Shown here: positions 43,994 to 53,834 of the stretch, in pieces | Layout of the letters: every line of letters starts with the position of its first letter | How positions within the stretch are numbered: the first letter of the stretch is position 1 | NCBI RefSeq assembly: GCF_009905255.1 | Contig: NZ_CP047602.1 | Span: 186,001 to 250,000, forward strand | Length of the DNA stretch: 64,000 nt | From: Thermoanaerobacterium aotearoense | GTDB taxonomy: Bacteria; Bacillota; Thermoanaerobacteria; Thermoanaerobacterales; Thermoanaerobacteraceae | Direction: 5' to 3' | Made by a program: the position numbers and the translations under genes | The notes under the pieces: generated by a model | The model's input: only the letters and a program-made list of their open reading frames with translations | Databases searched by the model: none | What the model was told of the DNA's origin: nothing

Positions 43994-45424
43994 TTGAGAA
44001 AAGCCATCGCGATCCTATCTATTTTGCTTTTTATTTTTATACTTCATTCTACTTCGTACGCATTAAGCGGGAATATCGTTGTAGACGGCAAAGTTGTAAA
44101 TTACAACGTGCCTGATGTCACCATAACTGTAGATAGGAATCCATTTAATACAGGCAGCAATCCGCCGCTTATATTGGACGGAAACACCATAGTGCCATTA
44201 AGGTCGATTGCACAAGGATTAGGAGCCAGTGTAGACTGGGATGGGACTACTCAGACGATAACTATAGTAAAGGGAAAAGTCTTCAAATTTTTCATAGGCA
44301 AAAATTACGCCACTGTCGACGGAAATCAAGTACAGCTTCCAGCGCCTGCAAGACTCATAAACTACAATACATCTTACGTTCCTATGAGATTTTTGTTTGA
44401 AAGCTTAGGGTATGATGTGAAGTGGATAGGTGATAAGTATTTAATACAGGTCACATCAAAAACACCAGATCCTTCTGCGTCAAACAATGTAAACATCACA
44501 AGTTTTAGTTCAACTTATGCAAATGGCGTTTACACAGTGACTTTAAAAGCAGACGGTCCATTGGTGTACCAAAAAGGGATTCTGACTGACAGCTCTGGCG
44601 TAAGGGTGTACTTTGATTTTGATAATGCCATAAATGCGGTCACTAATAAGCAGATCTCCATAAATCAAGGTGGACTTAACATGGCTTATATTGGACAGAA
44701 CCAACTTCAGCCTGCCATAACAAGGCTTGTTGTAAGTATGTCTTCAAGTCTTCCATATACGATAACACAATCACAGGACAAAAAGGAATTTGACATTTCA
44801 TTTAATATTGGCAGTCCCAGACAGACTTCCAATAACGGTCCGCTTATATATATAGATCCGGGACATGGAGGCTCTGATCCAGGGGCAATAGGAGTTGGAG
44901 GTATACACGAAGCAGATATAGCATTGGCAATCGGGCTTAAGCTAAAGACACTTCTTGACAACGGCGGATTTCGTACCATGATGTCCCGCACCACAGATAC
45001 ATATGTAGGACTTTATGATAGACCTGATCAGGCAAATAGTGCAGGTGCAGATGCGTTTGTAAGCATTCACTGCGATGCTTTTGACTCACCATCTGCAAAT
45101 GGGACGACAGTTCTTTACTATCCAAATGGATACAATGGCGACACGAGGGATGACAAGACGTTTGCGCAAATAATACACGACAACTTGATGCAGGAAATAA
45201 ACACGACGGATAGAGGTTTATCAGAGAGGCCTAATTTGGTGGTATTAAACCAGACGAAGATGGTTGCTGTCTTGGTGGAGACGGGATTTGTTACAAGTCC
45301 TACGGATGCTCAGCTTCTCACAGATGATAATTTTCAGTGGAAAGTGGCGCAAGGCATATACAATGGCATAGTACAGTATTTCAACGAATTAAAGAGTGGA
45401 ACTATCAAATCTACTATTTCATAA
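43994..45424 (+). CDS. N-acetylmuramoyl-L-alanine amidase with Cu-amine-oxidase-N-like and AMIN domains
   Basis: 476 residues, exported (signal segment IAILSILLFIFILHSTSYA). A copper-amine-oxidase-N-like domain (about 30-150: LDGNTIVPLRSIAQGLGASVDWD, PMRFLFESLGYDVKW), common in clostridial surface proteins, is followed by an AMIN domain (about 165-265) that binds wall polymers and by Amidase_3 (about 280-470) with zinc ligands in IDPGHGG, IHEADIA and SIHCDA, and the catalytic Glu in VLVETGFVTS. It cuts the bond between MurNAc and L-Ala. TTG at 43994 is seven bases after AGGGGGT; TTG at 43973 precedes that site. The WalR-like box suggests control with wall growth. Confidence 0.9.
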   Translation: MRKAIAILSILLFIFILHSTSYALSGNIVVDGKVVNYNVPDVTITVDRNPFNTGSNPPLILDGNTIVPLRSIAQGLGASVDWDGTTQTITIVKGKVFKFFIGKNYATVDGNQVQLPAPARLINYNTSYVPMRFLFESLGYDVKWIGDKYLIQVTSKTPDPSASNNVNITSFSSTYANGVYTVTLKADGPLVYQKGILTDSSGVRVYFDFDNAINAVTNKQISINQGGLNMAYIGQNQLQPAITRLVVSMSSSLPYTITQSQDKKEFDISFNIGSPRQTSNNGPLIYIDPGHGGSDPGAIGVGGIHEADIALAIGLKLKTLLDNGGFRTMMSRTTDTYVGLYDRPDQANSAGADAFVSIHCDAFDSPSANGTTVLYYPNGYNGDTRDDKTFAQIIHDNLMQEINTTDRGLSERPNLVVLNQTKMVAVLVETGFVTSPTDAQLLTDDNFQWKVAQGIYNGIVQYFNELKSGTIKSTIS

Positions 45425-45445
45425 TATATAAAGACCATCGTTTAG

Positions 45446-45475
45446 AAGGGCGGAGAAACATCCGCTCTTTTTTTA
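45446..45475 (+). terminator. Rho-independent terminator after the amidase gene
   Basis: AGGGCGGA, loop GAAACA, TCCGCTCT, T-run. Confidence 0.85.
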
Positions 45476-45611
45476 AAAAAATTTTTTTAGATTAGAGGAA
45501 TATTAAAATTTTTGTAGAATATATATATTTGTGTGTGCGTTGGTAGAAAAACGTTTGAATTTGTTGAAAAATTAATTTATGAGGAAGCCAGCAGTAGGGA
45601 GGTTTTTGTAG

Positions 45612-45965
45612 TTGGGGAGGATTTTTATTGTAGATGATAACAAAGGTGTCTGTTCTCTCTTAAAAGAACTTTTTACGATGGAGGGACACCTTGCAAAAAC
45701 ATGCAGTGAAATTGAAAAAGTGCACGAAAAGTTGGAAAGCTTTAAGCCTGATGTGAGCATTTTTGACATACATATAGGGAAATGTGATGTTTTGGAGTTT
45801 ACAAAGACTTTGAAGATGCGACATCCAGACATGGAAATCATTTTCATGTCTGCTGATGATCCTGATGAATGCTTTAAAGGGCAGAGATTTATAAAAAAAC
45901 CTTTCGATATTTTCAAAGTCAAGGAATACGTAAATAAAATTTTACTGGAAAGAGTAGCAGTGTAA
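45612..45965 (+). CDS. Stand-alone response-regulator receiver, Spo0F-like
   Basis: 117 residues, receiver domain only. Acidic pocket Asp8-Asp9 (IFIVDDN), phospho-acceptor Asp52 (VSIFDIHIG), switch Ser80 (FMSADD), Lys96 (IKKPFDIFKVKEYV). No output domain. The KPFDI end and the position immediately before fba and tal are those of Bacillus spo0F, so it is probably its positional homologue; a role in sporulation relay is inference because clostridia generally lack the full phosphorelay. TTG start about eight bases after AGGGAGGT. A terminator follows, so it is separate from fba. Confidence 0.8.
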   Translation: MGRIFIVDDNKGVCSLLKELFTMEGHLAKTCSEIEKVHEKLESFKPDVSIFDIHIGKCDVLEFTKTLKMRHPDMEIIFMSADDPDECFKGQRFIKKPFDIFKVKEYVNKILLERVAV

Positions 45966-45989
45966 AGGTGCCGCATAGGCACCTTTTTT
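45964..45989 (+). terminator. Rho-independent terminator after the receiver gene
   Basis: AAAGGTGCC, loop GCATA, GGCACCTTT and T-run; the stem begins within the stop codon. Confidence 0.88.
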
Positions 45990-46038
45990 CTTGATTTATA
46001 CACGTCAATTGGGTAAAATATATTAAGGAGGTGTTATG

Positions 46039-46890
46039 ATGTTAGTAACAGGTATAGAATTATTAAAAAAAGCCAATGAAGAAGGCTATGCAGTAGGTGC
46101 TTTTAATACGAGCAATCTTGAGATAACACAAGCCATTGTTGAGGCTGCAGAAGAAATGAGATCTCCTGCCATAATCCAGGTTAGTGAAGGCGGTTTAAAA
46201 TATGCTGGCATAGAGACAATTTCTGCAATCGTAAGAACATTGGCAACTAAAGCATCAGTTCCCATCGCATTACACTTAGATCACGGTACAGATTTCAACA
46301 ATGTCATGAAATGTCTTAGAAATGGTTGGACTTCCGTAATGATGGACGCATCAAAGTTACCCCTCGAGAAAAACATTGAAGTGACAAAAAACGTTGTAAC
46401 TATTGCACACGGCATGGGTGTATCTGTAGAGGCAGAGATAGGCAAAATTGGCGGTACAGAAGACAATGTAACTGTTGATGAAAGGGAAGCATCTATGACA
46501 GATCCTGATGAAGCTTTTAAGTTTGCAAAAGAGACAGGTGTTGACTACTTGGCAATATCCATCGGTACTGCACACGGCCCATATAAAGGTGAGCCTAAAC
46601 TCGATTTTGACAGGCTTGTAAAGATTAAAGAGATGCTTAAGATGCCTATAGTTCTCCACGGTGCATCAGGAGTTCCAGAAGCTGATATAAGGAAGGCAGT
46701 AAGCTTAGGTGTAAATAAGATAAATATCGATACTGACATAAGACAAGCTTTTGCTGCAAGGCTTAGAGAGCTATTGAAAAACGATGAGGAAGTGTACGAT
46801 CCAAGGAAGATTTTAGGTCCATGCAAAGAAGCTATGAAGGAAGTAATAAAGAATAAGATGAGGATGTTTGGCTCAGAAGGAAGAGCTTAA
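46039..46890 (+). CDS. fba: Class II fructose-bisphosphate aldolase
   Basis: 283 residues; cleaves fructose 1,6-bisphosphate in glycolysis. GAFNTSNLEITQAIV, zinc and catalytic site in ALHLDHGTDF, VEAEIGKIGGTEDN, DYLAISIGTAHGPYKG (zinc His), IVLHGASGVPE (zinc His) and KINIDTDIR. ATG at 46039 is six bases after AGGAGGT; ATG at 46036 is closer than usual. The transaldolase gene follows. Confidence 0.95.
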   Translation: MLVTGIELLKKANEEGYAVGAFNTSNLEITQAIVEAAEEMRSPAIIQVSEGGLKYAGIETISAIVRTLATKASVPIALHLDHGTDFNNVMKCLRNGWTSVMMDASKLPLEKNIEVTKNVVTIAHGMGVSVEAEIGKIGGTEDNVTVDEREASMTDPDEAFKFAKETGVDYLAISIGTAHGPYKGEPKLDFDRLVKIKEMLKMPIVLHGASGVPEADIRKAVSLGVNKINIDTDIRQAFAARLRELLKNDEEVYDPRKILGPCKEAMKEVIKNKMRMFGSEGRA

Positions 46891-46956
46891 GTTTTAGATT
46901 CATAAGGGACGGTTTTCGCCCCTATGGGATAAATTTGTTTTAAAGGAGTGTGCAAT

Positions 46957-47604
46957 ATGAAGTTTTTTATTGATACTGCCAATGTCGATGAGATAAGGGA
47001 AGCAAATGAGCTTGGCGTAATATGCGGTGTTACCACGAATCCTTCTCTTATAGCTAAAGAAGGCAGAGACTTCATAGAGGTAGTAAAAGAGATAACTACG
47101 ATTGTCGACGGTCCTATTAGCGCAGAAGTCGTATCAGAAGATCACGACGGCATGGTGAAAGAAGCATTAGAGCTTGCTAAGATTCACAAAAATATCGTCA
47201 TAAAGATACCTATGACGGCAGAAGGTTTAAAGGCAGTTAAAATACTTACTGAAAAAGGCGTAAAGACGAATGTCACACTGGTTTTTTCAGCGACACAGGC
47301 ACTTCTCGCAGCAAGAGCAGGCGCTACATACGTAAGTCCTTTTGTAGGCAGGCTTGACGATATTTCCACAGACGGATTACAGTTGGTGTCTGACATCGTC
47401 CAGATATTTGACATATATGGAATTGAGACAGAAGTTATAGCGGCAAGCATAAGACATCCAATGCACGTGTTAGAAGCGGCTAAAGTGGGAGCACATATAG
47501 CTACAGTGCCGTACAAAGTGATCATGCAAATGATAAAACATCCATTGACAGATATAGGCATTGAAAGATTCTTAAAAGATTGGGAGACAGTTCCTAAGAA
47601 ATGA
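46957..47604 (+). CDS. tal: Transaldolase (FSA/TalC type)
   Basis: 215 residues, the short transaldolase form. [15 protein letters not shown] opens the barrel, [14 protein letters not shown] is the signature, the Schiff-base Lys is in [16 protein letters not shown] (about residue 83), and [12 protein letters not shown]-like [16 protein letters not shown] closes the fold. It moves dihydroxyacetone units between sugar phosphates. ATG at 46957 has AAAGGAG at good spacing; GTG at 46948 overlaps it. Followed by a terminator. Confidence 0.94.
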   Translation: MKFFIDTANVDEIREANELGVICGVTTNPSLIAKEGRDFIEVVKEITTIVDGPISAEVVSEDHDGMVKEALELAKIHKNIVIKIPMTAEGLKAVKILTEKGVKTNVTLVFSATQALLAARAGATYVSPFVGRLDDISTDGLQLVSDIVQIFDIYGIETEVIAASIRHPMHVLEAAKVGAHIATVPYKVIMQMIKHPLTDIGIERFLKDWETVPKK

Positions 47605-47608
47605 TTTT

Positions 47609-47639
47609 AAGTCAGGGGATATTTCCTCTGACTTTTTTA
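47609..47639 (+). terminator. Rho-independent terminator after tal
   Basis: AAGTCAGGGGA against TTCCTCTGACTT with T-run. Confidence 0.88.
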
Positions 47640-47740
47640 ATATTATTTTAAGAAAAAATTACATAAGCTGAATATTTTTATAAAATGTGTCGATAATATT
47701 AACAGGATGTTAAAAAATTATTAAAATTATGCTGCGTTAC

Positions 47741-47951
47741 TTGACTTTTTTAAAAGGTATAATAAAATATAAATAGTGTATAACGTTTGAGGGCTCAAGA
47801 ATACATCATTGCCTATTTGCAAATATTATAACCGTGTATTCTAAGACCAATCTAAAACAATTCTTTTTTTATTAAAAATATTATTTATAAATTTTTTAAT
47901 AAAATCCCATTTACAATTTAAATAATAATTTTGTTCAGGAGGTGCCTTTTT
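47741..47951 (+). promoter_or_regulatory. Promoter and long leader of rho
   Basis: TTGACT (47741-47746), 16-base spacer, TAAAAT (47763-47768). The leader of about 175 bases contains an 8-bp inverted repeat AGAATACA/TGTATTCT (47798-47805, 47835-47842) and otherwise AT-rich sequence. Long leaders before rho usually serve autogenous control; no terminator is visible here. Confidence 0.45.
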
Positions 47952-49808
47952 TTGGATTTTAATGATTTAGAAGGGAAATCCCTTGCAGAACTTAGGGACA
48001 TAGCCAAAAGATATGGCGTAAAAAGCATTACGAAGTACAGAAAACAACAGCTAAAAGAGCTTATCGTAGAGAAGTCAAAACAGATTGAGCTTAAGGAGAT
48101 GACGGATAAAGAGGCAAAAGACCTACAGAATCTGCCATCAGAAGAAATTCATGATGAAGAAGCAATATTAGAAAGACAAGAAGATGAAAAGGATTCTGAA
48201 AAAGGTGTGGAAGAAAAAGCATCTGATACTGAAAAAATCATAGAAACGGTGCCAGATGTAAATGACGAAAAGGCAAAAGATGCAGAATCCATTAAAGACG
48301 ATAAAAGTGAAAGCAGTGAAGAAAAAAAGACAATAGGGAAAATAAGCATACCAGTTGAAGAGCTTGAAAAATCAGATGCAGATTATGAAGAGCTTAGAAG
48401 AAAGCTAAGGATGCGTCTAAGAAGCAAAGAAAATATCACTGAAAATGTGGAGGAAGCCAAAAAGGATATAGATGAAGCAATAAAGGTTAAGCATGAAGAC
48501 GAAGCTTATGAAGACGAAGAAGATGTCAAGGAAGACGTATCTTTAGATGTGACAGAGGAAAAGAAAGAGGAAGAAAAGACCGAAGAAAAGGAAAAAGAGC
48601 CGAGGAAGAATAACAGCATATTTATAAAAGAAGGGCTTCCACTTATAAGTGATGTATCTGAACCGTTGAAAGAGCTTATAGAGACGCAGGGGGACGTGGT
48701 TGCAGAAGGCGTCCTTGACATAATGCCTGATGGATATGGATTTTTAAGAGTTGAAAATTTTATACAAGGCAATAAAGATATTTATATATCCCAGTCGCAG
48801 ATTAGAAGATTTGGGCTTAAAGTTGGTGATAAAGTAAAAGGCATCACCAGGATTCCGAGAGAAGGAGAAAAATATTCTGCAATTCTTTATGTAGAGTCTA
48901 TAAACGGTGAAAGTCCAGATCTTGCTAAGAAAAGAGTTCCATTTGACGAGCTTACACCTATTTTCCCAGATGAAAAATTGAGACTTGAAACGATTCCAAC
49001 AGAGCTTGCTATGAGGCTTGTGGATATAATAGCGCCTATTGGAAAAGGCCAAAGGGGAATGATCGTGGCTCCGCCGAAAGCTGGCAAGACCACCCTTTTA
49101 AAGAAGATAGCCAATAGCATTTCTATAAATCATCCTGAAGTTCACCTTATTGTGCTTCTCATCGATGAAAGACCTGAAGAAGTCACAGACATGAAAAGGT
49201 CTATAAAAGGCGAAGTTGTCTACTCCACTTTTGATGAACTTCCAGAGCATCACACAAAAGTGGCAGAGATGGTATTGGAATACGCAAAAAGATTGGTAGA
49301 ATATGGAAAAGATGTCGTCATTCTGATGGACAGCATAACAAGGCTTGCAAGGGCGTATAATCTTGTGACGCCACCATCTGGCAGGACTCTATCTGGTGGT
49401 CTTGATCCGTCAGCACTTCATCCGCCTAAGAGATTTTTTGGCGCCGCCAGAAATATTGAGGAGGGCGGAAGTTTGACAATCTTAGCTACAGCTTTAATCG
49501 AGACTGGAAGCCGTATGGATGATGTCATATTTGAAGAATTTAAGGGAACTGGCAACATGGAGCTGCACCTTGACAGGAAACTGCAAGAAAGGCGTATATT
49601 CCCTGCAATTGATATATACAAATCAGGTACAAGGAAGGAAGAATTGCTGCTTTCACAAAAAGAGCTGGAAGCTATGTGGATGATAAGAAAAGCCATGAGC
49701 AGCATTGCGCCTAATGAAGTCACTGAGGTGTTGATAGATAGGCTTATGAGGACAAGGACTAATGCAGAGTTCATAGAGGCCATAAGATCCCAGCTTTATA
49801 AATCTTGA
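47952..49808 (+). CDS. rho: Transcription termination factor Rho with acidic insertion
   Basis: 618 residues, longer than the about 420 of E. coli Rho. Rho_N domain ([23 protein letters not shown] in outline, residues 1-45), then about 180 residues rich in Glu/Lys/Asp, then the RNA-binding cold-shock-like domain ([34 protein letters not shown]) and the RecA-type motor with [20 protein letters not shown] (Walker A), [32 protein letters not shown] (Walker B) and [16 protein letters not shown]. Such insertions between RNA-binding regions occur in several Gram-positive lineages. TTG at 47952 follows AGGAGGTG; TTG at 47931 precedes it. Confidence 0.95.
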   Translation: MDFNDLEGKSLAELRDIAKRYGVKSITKYRKQQLKELIVEKSKQIELKEMTDKEAKDLQNLPSEEIHDEEAILERQEDEKDSEKGVEEKASDTEKIIETVPDVNDEKAKDAESIKDDKSESSEEKKTIGKISIPVEELEKSDADYEELRRKLRMRLRSKENITENVEEAKKDIDEAIKVKHEDEAYEDEEDVKEDVSLDVTEEKKEEEKTEEKEKEPRKNNSIFIKEGLPLISDVSEPLKELIETQGDVVAEGVLDIMPDGYGFLRVENFIQGNKDIYISQSQIRRFGLKVGDKVKGITRIPREGEKYSAILYVESINGESPDLAKKRVPFDELTPIFPDEKLRLETIPTELAMRLVDIIAPIGKGQRGMIVAPPKAGKTTLLKKIANSISINHPEVHLIVLLIDERPEEVTDMKRSIKGEVVYSTFDELPEHHTKVAEMVLEYAKRLVEYGKDVVILMDSITRLARAYNLVTPPSGRTLSGGLDPSALHPPKRFFGAARNIEEGGSLTILATALIETGSRMDDVIFEEFKGTGNMELHLDRKLQERRIFPAIDIYKSGTRKEELLLSQKELEAMWMIRKAMSSIAPNEVTEVLIDRLMRTRTNAEFIEAIRSQLYKS

Positions 49809-49871
49809 TATTATATATTATGTATGATATAATCATTTAAGTGTAATTTCGGTTTGAAAGAGGTGAAGGCG

Positions 49872-50081
49872 ATGAAAGAAGGAATACATCCAACTTATTA
49901 TCACGATGCAGTTGTAAGGTGTGCATGTGGAAATACATTTGTGACAGGCTCTACAAAGAAAGAACTTAGAGTTGAAATATGCTCAAAGTGCCATCCACTT
50001 TTTACTGGTCAGCAGAAGTTGATTGATACAGGTGGAAGGGTAGAAAGGTTTAAGAAAAAATACAATATGGATGCAAAATAA
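49872..50081 (+). CDS. rpmE: Ribosomal protein L31, zinc-binding form
   Basis: 69 residues. [20 protein letters not shown], then [26 protein letters not shown]; the four Cys ligands (CxC and CxxC) mark the zinc-containing type. ATG at 49872 follows GAGGTGAAGGCG. It follows rho as in other Firmicutes, with its own terminator. Confidence 0.96.
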   Translation: MKEGIHPTYYHDAVVRCACGNTFVTGSTKKELRVEICSKCHPLFTGQQKLIDTGGRVERFKKKYNMDAK

Positions 50082-50087
50082 TGAAGT

Positions 50088-50116
50088 GGTTAGAGTTGTT
50101 GCTCTAACCTTTTATT
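50088..50116 (+). terminator. Rho-independent terminator after rpmE
   Basis: GGTTAGAG, loop TTGTTG, CTCTAACC, TTTTATT. Confidence 0.85.
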
Positions 50117-50165
50117 GTATGAAGCATGGGTAAATACTAAAATTCTAAATTTAAATTCATAATAT

Positions 50166-50211
50166 GAAAAATTTATCAATGCTCACAAATTTCGCTTATG
50201 ATAAATTTTTC
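50166..50211 (-). repeat. Mini copy C of the palindromic element (46 bp)
   Basis: Read on the minus strand, arms GAAAAATTTATCA/TGATAAATTTTTC enclose TAAGCGAA joined directly to ATTTGTGAGCAT. These are the exact left (ATAAGCGAA) and right (ATTTGTGAGCGT) subterminal sequences of copy B, with the inner about 120 bp missing. It lies between rpmE and tdk. Confidence 0.6.
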
Positions 50212-50269
50212 TATATTTTATCAATAAACTTTTTGTGGTTTTAAACTATTTTCTAAGAGGTGGATTATG

Positions 50270-50848
50270 ATGTATGGGCCTAAAGACCACGGGTACATAG
50301 AAGTTGTAACTGGTCCCATGTTCAGTGGAAAAAGTGAGGAACTTATAAGAAGGATAAAGAGAGCTAAGATTGCCAGGCAAAAAGTTCAGGTTTTCAAACC
50401 GGCTATAGACGATAGGTATTCCATAGACAAAGTCGTATCTCATAACGGCGACAACATGCACGCCATTGCCATAGTAAAGGCTTCTGACATATTGGCTTAT
50501 GCTGAAGAAGATACGGATGTATTTGCTATAGATGAAGTTCAATTTTTTGATTCTGAAATAGTCGACATCGTAAAAGAGATTGCCGATAGCGGGAAAAGAG
50601 TCATATGTGCAGGGCTTGACATGGACTTTAGAGGTGAACCATTTGGTCCGACTCCAGAATTGATGGCCATAGCTGAATTTGTCGATAAGCTTACTGCTAT
50701 ATGCATGAAGTGTGGCAATCCTGCTACTCGCACGCAAAGGCTTATAAATGGGAAGCCTGCCAATTACGACGATCCCATTATAATGGTTGGAGCAAAGGAG
50801 TCTTATGAAGCAAGGTGTAGAAAGTGCCATGAAGTCCCGCGGACTTAA
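50270..50848 (+). CDS. tdk: Thymidine kinase
   Basis: 192 residues; phosphorylates thymidine in salvage. Walker [18 protein letters not shown], Walker [12 protein letters not shown] with the catalytic Glu, lasso region, and a zinc site from [13 protein letters not shown] and CRKCHEV. ATG at 50270 is seven bases after GAGGTG; 50267 is possible. Confidence 0.95.
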   Translation: MYGPKDHGYIEVVTGPMFSGKSEELIRRIKRAKIARQKVQVFKPAIDDRYSIDKVVSHNGDNMHAIAIVKASDILAYAEEDTDVFAIDEVQFFDSEIVDIVKEIADSGKRVICAGLDMDFRGEPFGPTPELMAIAEFVDKLTAICMKCGNPATRTQRLINGKPANYDDPIIMVGAKESYEARCRKCHEVPRT

Positions 50849-50872
50849 GCGGATTTTTAAGGAGGTGCAGCA

Positions 50873-51802
50873 ATGAAGAAGACAGACATAGGCGGACAAG
50901 CGGTAATAGAAGGCGTAATGATGAGAGGGCACAACAGCATAGCTACTGCTGTAAGGTGTGGAAATGACATAGTTGTAAAAAAAGACATGGTAAAGCCTTT
51001 GACCAGAAGGTATAAGATATTGTCGCTTCCATTTATAAGAGGAACAGTTGCACTTATAGATTCTTTGATAATTGGAATCAAGACATTAAGCTATTCTGCT
51101 GAATTGATAGAAGGTGAAAGTGAAGATGAGGAGCCTTCTAAGTTTGAGCTTTTTTTGAAGAAGGTCTTTGGTGACAAACTGGATGATGCCATAATGTACC
51201 TTTCTGTGGCTCTATCATTGGCTATATCCATAATCATATTTTTCATAGGGCCAACTTATGTGGCAGGCTTTTTAAAGAGGTACACTGAAAATACGTTTCT
51301 CATAAACCTTTTTGAAGGTGTACTTAGGGTCGCGATATTTATTGCGTATCTTGCGCTCATATCCAGGATGGAAGACATAAAGAGGGTTTTCCAATACCAC
51401 GGTGCCGAACATAAGACGATTCACTGCTTCGAACATGAAGAAGAGCTTACCGTTGAAAATGCCAGAAAGTATACGACGCTTCATCCAAGGTGCGGCACAA
51501 ACTTCTTGTTTATAGTCATGATTGTATCAATTATCGTATTTTCGTTTTTAAGATGGCCATCATTATACGTAAGGATAATATCCAGAATACTGCTTTTGCC
51601 TGTCGTCGCAGGCATATCGTATGAAGTGATAAAGATAGCAGGCCATAGCGACAATAAAGTCATAGCTGCATTTGTTTACCCTGGGCTCATGCTTCAGAAG
51701 CTTACTACAAAAGAGCCTGATGACAGCCAGTTGGAGGTAGCCATAGCATCTTTGAAAAGCGTCTTGGAAGACGAGGGAGGAAAAGCTTTTGAAGATATTT
51801 GA
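50873..51802 (+). CDS. DUF1385 membrane protein (YqhQ-like)
   Basis: 309 residues. TDIGGQAVIEGVMMRG is the hallmark N-terminal motif; EYHGAEHKTIHCFEHEEELT-like YHGAEHKTIHCFEHEEEL (about 181) and LHPRCGTNFLFIVM (about 203) are the conserved core, with four or five membrane helices. Function is not established. It is widely found next to prmC and prfA in clostridia; it overlaps prmC by 14 bases, so they are translationally coupled. Confidence 0.88.
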   Translation: MKKTDIGGQAVIEGVMMRGHNSIATAVRCGNDIVVKKDMVKPLTRRYKILSLPFIRGTVALIDSLIIGIKTLSYSAELIEGESEDEEPSKFELFLKKVFGDKLDDAIMYLSVALSLAISIIIFFIGPTYVAGFLKRYTENTFLINLFEGVLRVAIFIAYLALISRMEDIKRVFQYHGAEHKTIHCFEHEEELTVENARKYTTLHPRCGTNFLFIVMIVSIIVFSFLRWPSLYVRIISRILLLPVVAGISYEVIKIAGHSDNKVIAAFVYPGLMLQKLTTKEPDDSQLEVAIASLKSVLEDEGGKAFEDI

Positions 51803-52628
51803 CGCTTTAAACTTTGGGATACAGTACCTTAAAAGTCATGTTTCAGAGCCGCGGCTTGAAGCGGAAGGGCTTTTATCTTTTGCATTAGGTGTGGAAAGGG
51901 AATATATCATTGTAAATAGGGATAAAGAGATAAGCGAAGATATTTTTGAAAGATACAAAGGTTTATTGGATTTACGCATAAGTGGCATGCCTTATCAATA
52001 TATAGTTGGAAAAAAGCATTTTATGGGACTTATATTTAAAGTAAGTCCTAAAGTTTTAATACCGAGGAACGACACCGAGATATTGGTAGAGGAAGTCTTA
52101 AAGAGGCTTAAGAAAAGCGATGTGGTATTGGATATAGGCACCGGAAGCGGTGCTATTGCCGTAAGCATAGCGAAATACAAAGATGTGAAAGTATACGCTT
52201 TAGATATAAGCGACGATGCTTTATCTGTGGCGAGAGATAATGCTTATGAGAACGGTGTCTTAGACAAGATCGTCTTTTTAAAAAGCGATTTATTTTCTTC
52301 GGTGCCGAAAGATGTGAAGTTTGATGTGATTGTGTCTAATCCGCCGTATATTAGAAGCGGTGATATAGACAAATTGCAGGAGGAAGTTAAAAAAGAGCCT
52401 AAGATAGCTCTTGACGGTGGAGAAGACGGCCTTTTATTTTACAGAAATATAGTCAGAGATTCTAAAGGATATATTAAAAGGGGCGGTATAATAGCGTTTG
52501 AAGTAGGATATGATGAGGCGTTTGATGTATCACAGATACTTTTAGATGGTGGATATGGCGATATAGAAATCGTGAAAGATCTTCAAGGTATAGACAGGGT
52601 AGTCTTAGGGAAATGGCTTGGCCCTTGA
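51789..52628 (+). CDS. prmC: Peptide chain release factor glutamine methyltransferase
   Basis: 279 residues; N5-methylates the Gln of the GGQ motif in release factors. N-terminal helical domain (RLEAEGLLSFALGVER, GMPYQYIVGKKHFMGL), SAM-binding VVLDIGTGSGAIAVSIA, and the catalytic NPPY in VIVSNPPYIRSGDI. TTG start behind GGGAGG. It precedes its substrate gene prfA. Confidence 0.94.
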   Translation: MKIFDALNFGIQYLKSHVSEPRLEAEGLLSFALGVEREYIIVNRDKEISEDIFERYKGLLDLRISGMPYQYIVGKKHFMGLIFKVSPKVLIPRNDTEILVEEVLKRLKKSDVVLDIGTGSGAIAVSIAKYKDVKVYALDISDDALSVARDNAYENGVLDKIVFLKSDLFSSVPKDVKFDVIVSNPPYIRSGDIDKLQEEVKKEPKIALDGGEDGLLFYRNIVRDSKGYIKRGGIIAFEVGYDEAFDVSQILLDGGYGDIEIVKDLQGIDRVVLGKWLGP

Positions 52629-52679
52629 TACTTTTAAAAATGTTATTTATATGATATAATCAGCTTTTGAGGTGAGATG

Positions 52680-53741
52680 ATGATAGATAAACTTAAGGCA
52701 ATTGAAGATAGATATGTGGAGCTTAGCCAGAAATTAAGCGATCCTGAATCAATGAAAGACATGGATGAATGGAAAAGGATGGCGAAAGAGCAGGCTGGAT
52801 TAGAGGAAATCGTCCAAAAGTATCGGGAGTACAAGAAGGTCAAAGATGATATAGAGTCTACTAAAGAGCTGATTGAGACCGATGACGAGCTAAAAGACAT
52901 GGCGGAGGAGGAGCTTAAAAGCCTTGAGGAGAAAGAGGAAAGCCTCCTAAATGAGATAAAGCTTTTGCTGCTTCCTAAAGATCCCAACGATGAGAAAGAT
53001 GTCATCATGGAGATAAGGGCTGGTGCTGGCGGCGAAGAAGCTGCGCTTTTTGCATACGACCTTTTTAGGATGTACACTATGTACGCAGAGAAAAAGCGCT
53101 GGAAGTACGAGATAATGAGCTCAAATGCTACGGAGCTTGGTGGTTTTAAGGAAGTCATATTCAGTATAGCCGGTAAAGGAGCGTATAGCAGGCTTAAATT
53201 TGAAAGCGGCGTTCACAGGGTTCAAAGGATACCTACTACGGAAGCTGGAGGAAGGATACACACATCTACCGCGACGGTTGCAGTATTGCCGGAAGTGGAA
53301 GATGTGGACATCGAGATAAATCCAAATGACATAAAGATAGACGTGTTTAGGTCTGGCGGACATGGCGGGCAGAGCGTAAACACAACTGATTCGGCAGTAA
53401 GGCTTACCCACATACCCACAGGCATAGTAATATCGTGTCAAGATGAAAGATCACAGCTTCAAAACAGGGAAAGAGCCATGAAGATACTTAGAGCAAAGCT
53501 CTATGAGATGGCGAGAGAAGAAAAAGAAAGAGAAATTTCCATGACGAGAAAGCTGCAGGTTGGCACAGGGGACAGAAGCGAAAGGATAAGGACTTATAAC
53601 TTCCCGCAAGGCAGAGTTACAGATCACAGGATAGGGCTTACGCTTTACAAATTGCAGATGGTTTTAGATGGCGATTTAGATGAGATAATCGATGCGCTTT
53701 TAGCAGAAGATCAGGCGGAAAGGCTTGAAAGCATGCAATGA
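52680..53741 (+). CDS. prfA: Peptide chain release factor 1
   Basis: 353 residues; recognises UAA and UAG. N-terminal coiled region, the codon-recognition element [17 protein letters not shown] (PxT type of RF1), and [19 protein letters not shown] with the catalytic GGQ. ATG at 52680 (or 52677) after GAGGTGA. No intrinsic terminator is obvious directly after it. Confidence 0.96.
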   Translation: MIDKLKAIEDRYVELSQKLSDPESMKDMDEWKRMAKEQAGLEEIVQKYREYKKVKDDIESTKELIETDDELKDMAEEELKSLEEKEESLLNEIKLLLLPKDPNDEKDVIMEIRAGAGGEEAALFAYDLFRMYTMYAEKKRWKYEIMSSNATELGGFKEVIFSIAGKGAYSRLKFESGVHRVQRIPTTEAGGRIHTSTATVAVLPEVEDVDIEINPNDIKIDVFRSGGHGGQSVNTTDSAVRLTHIPTGIVISCQDERSQLQNRERAMKILRAKLYEMAREEKEREISMTRKLQVGTGDRSERIRTYNFPQGRVTDHRIGLTLYKLQMVLDGDLDEIIDALLAEDQAERLESMQ

Positions 53742-53834
53742 TGCTTTGAAGCCTTTTCTTTTAGCCTTAAATGAATTATTTTATGGAGATTATTGCTGCT
53801 TACACAACTTTTTAAATTGTTAAATTTTTTTAAC

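Noticed and set aside
46890-46947. Hairpin between fba and tal (CATAAGGG and CCCCTATG)
   Set aside because: Imperfect stem without a T-run; not enough to call a terminator or attenuator.
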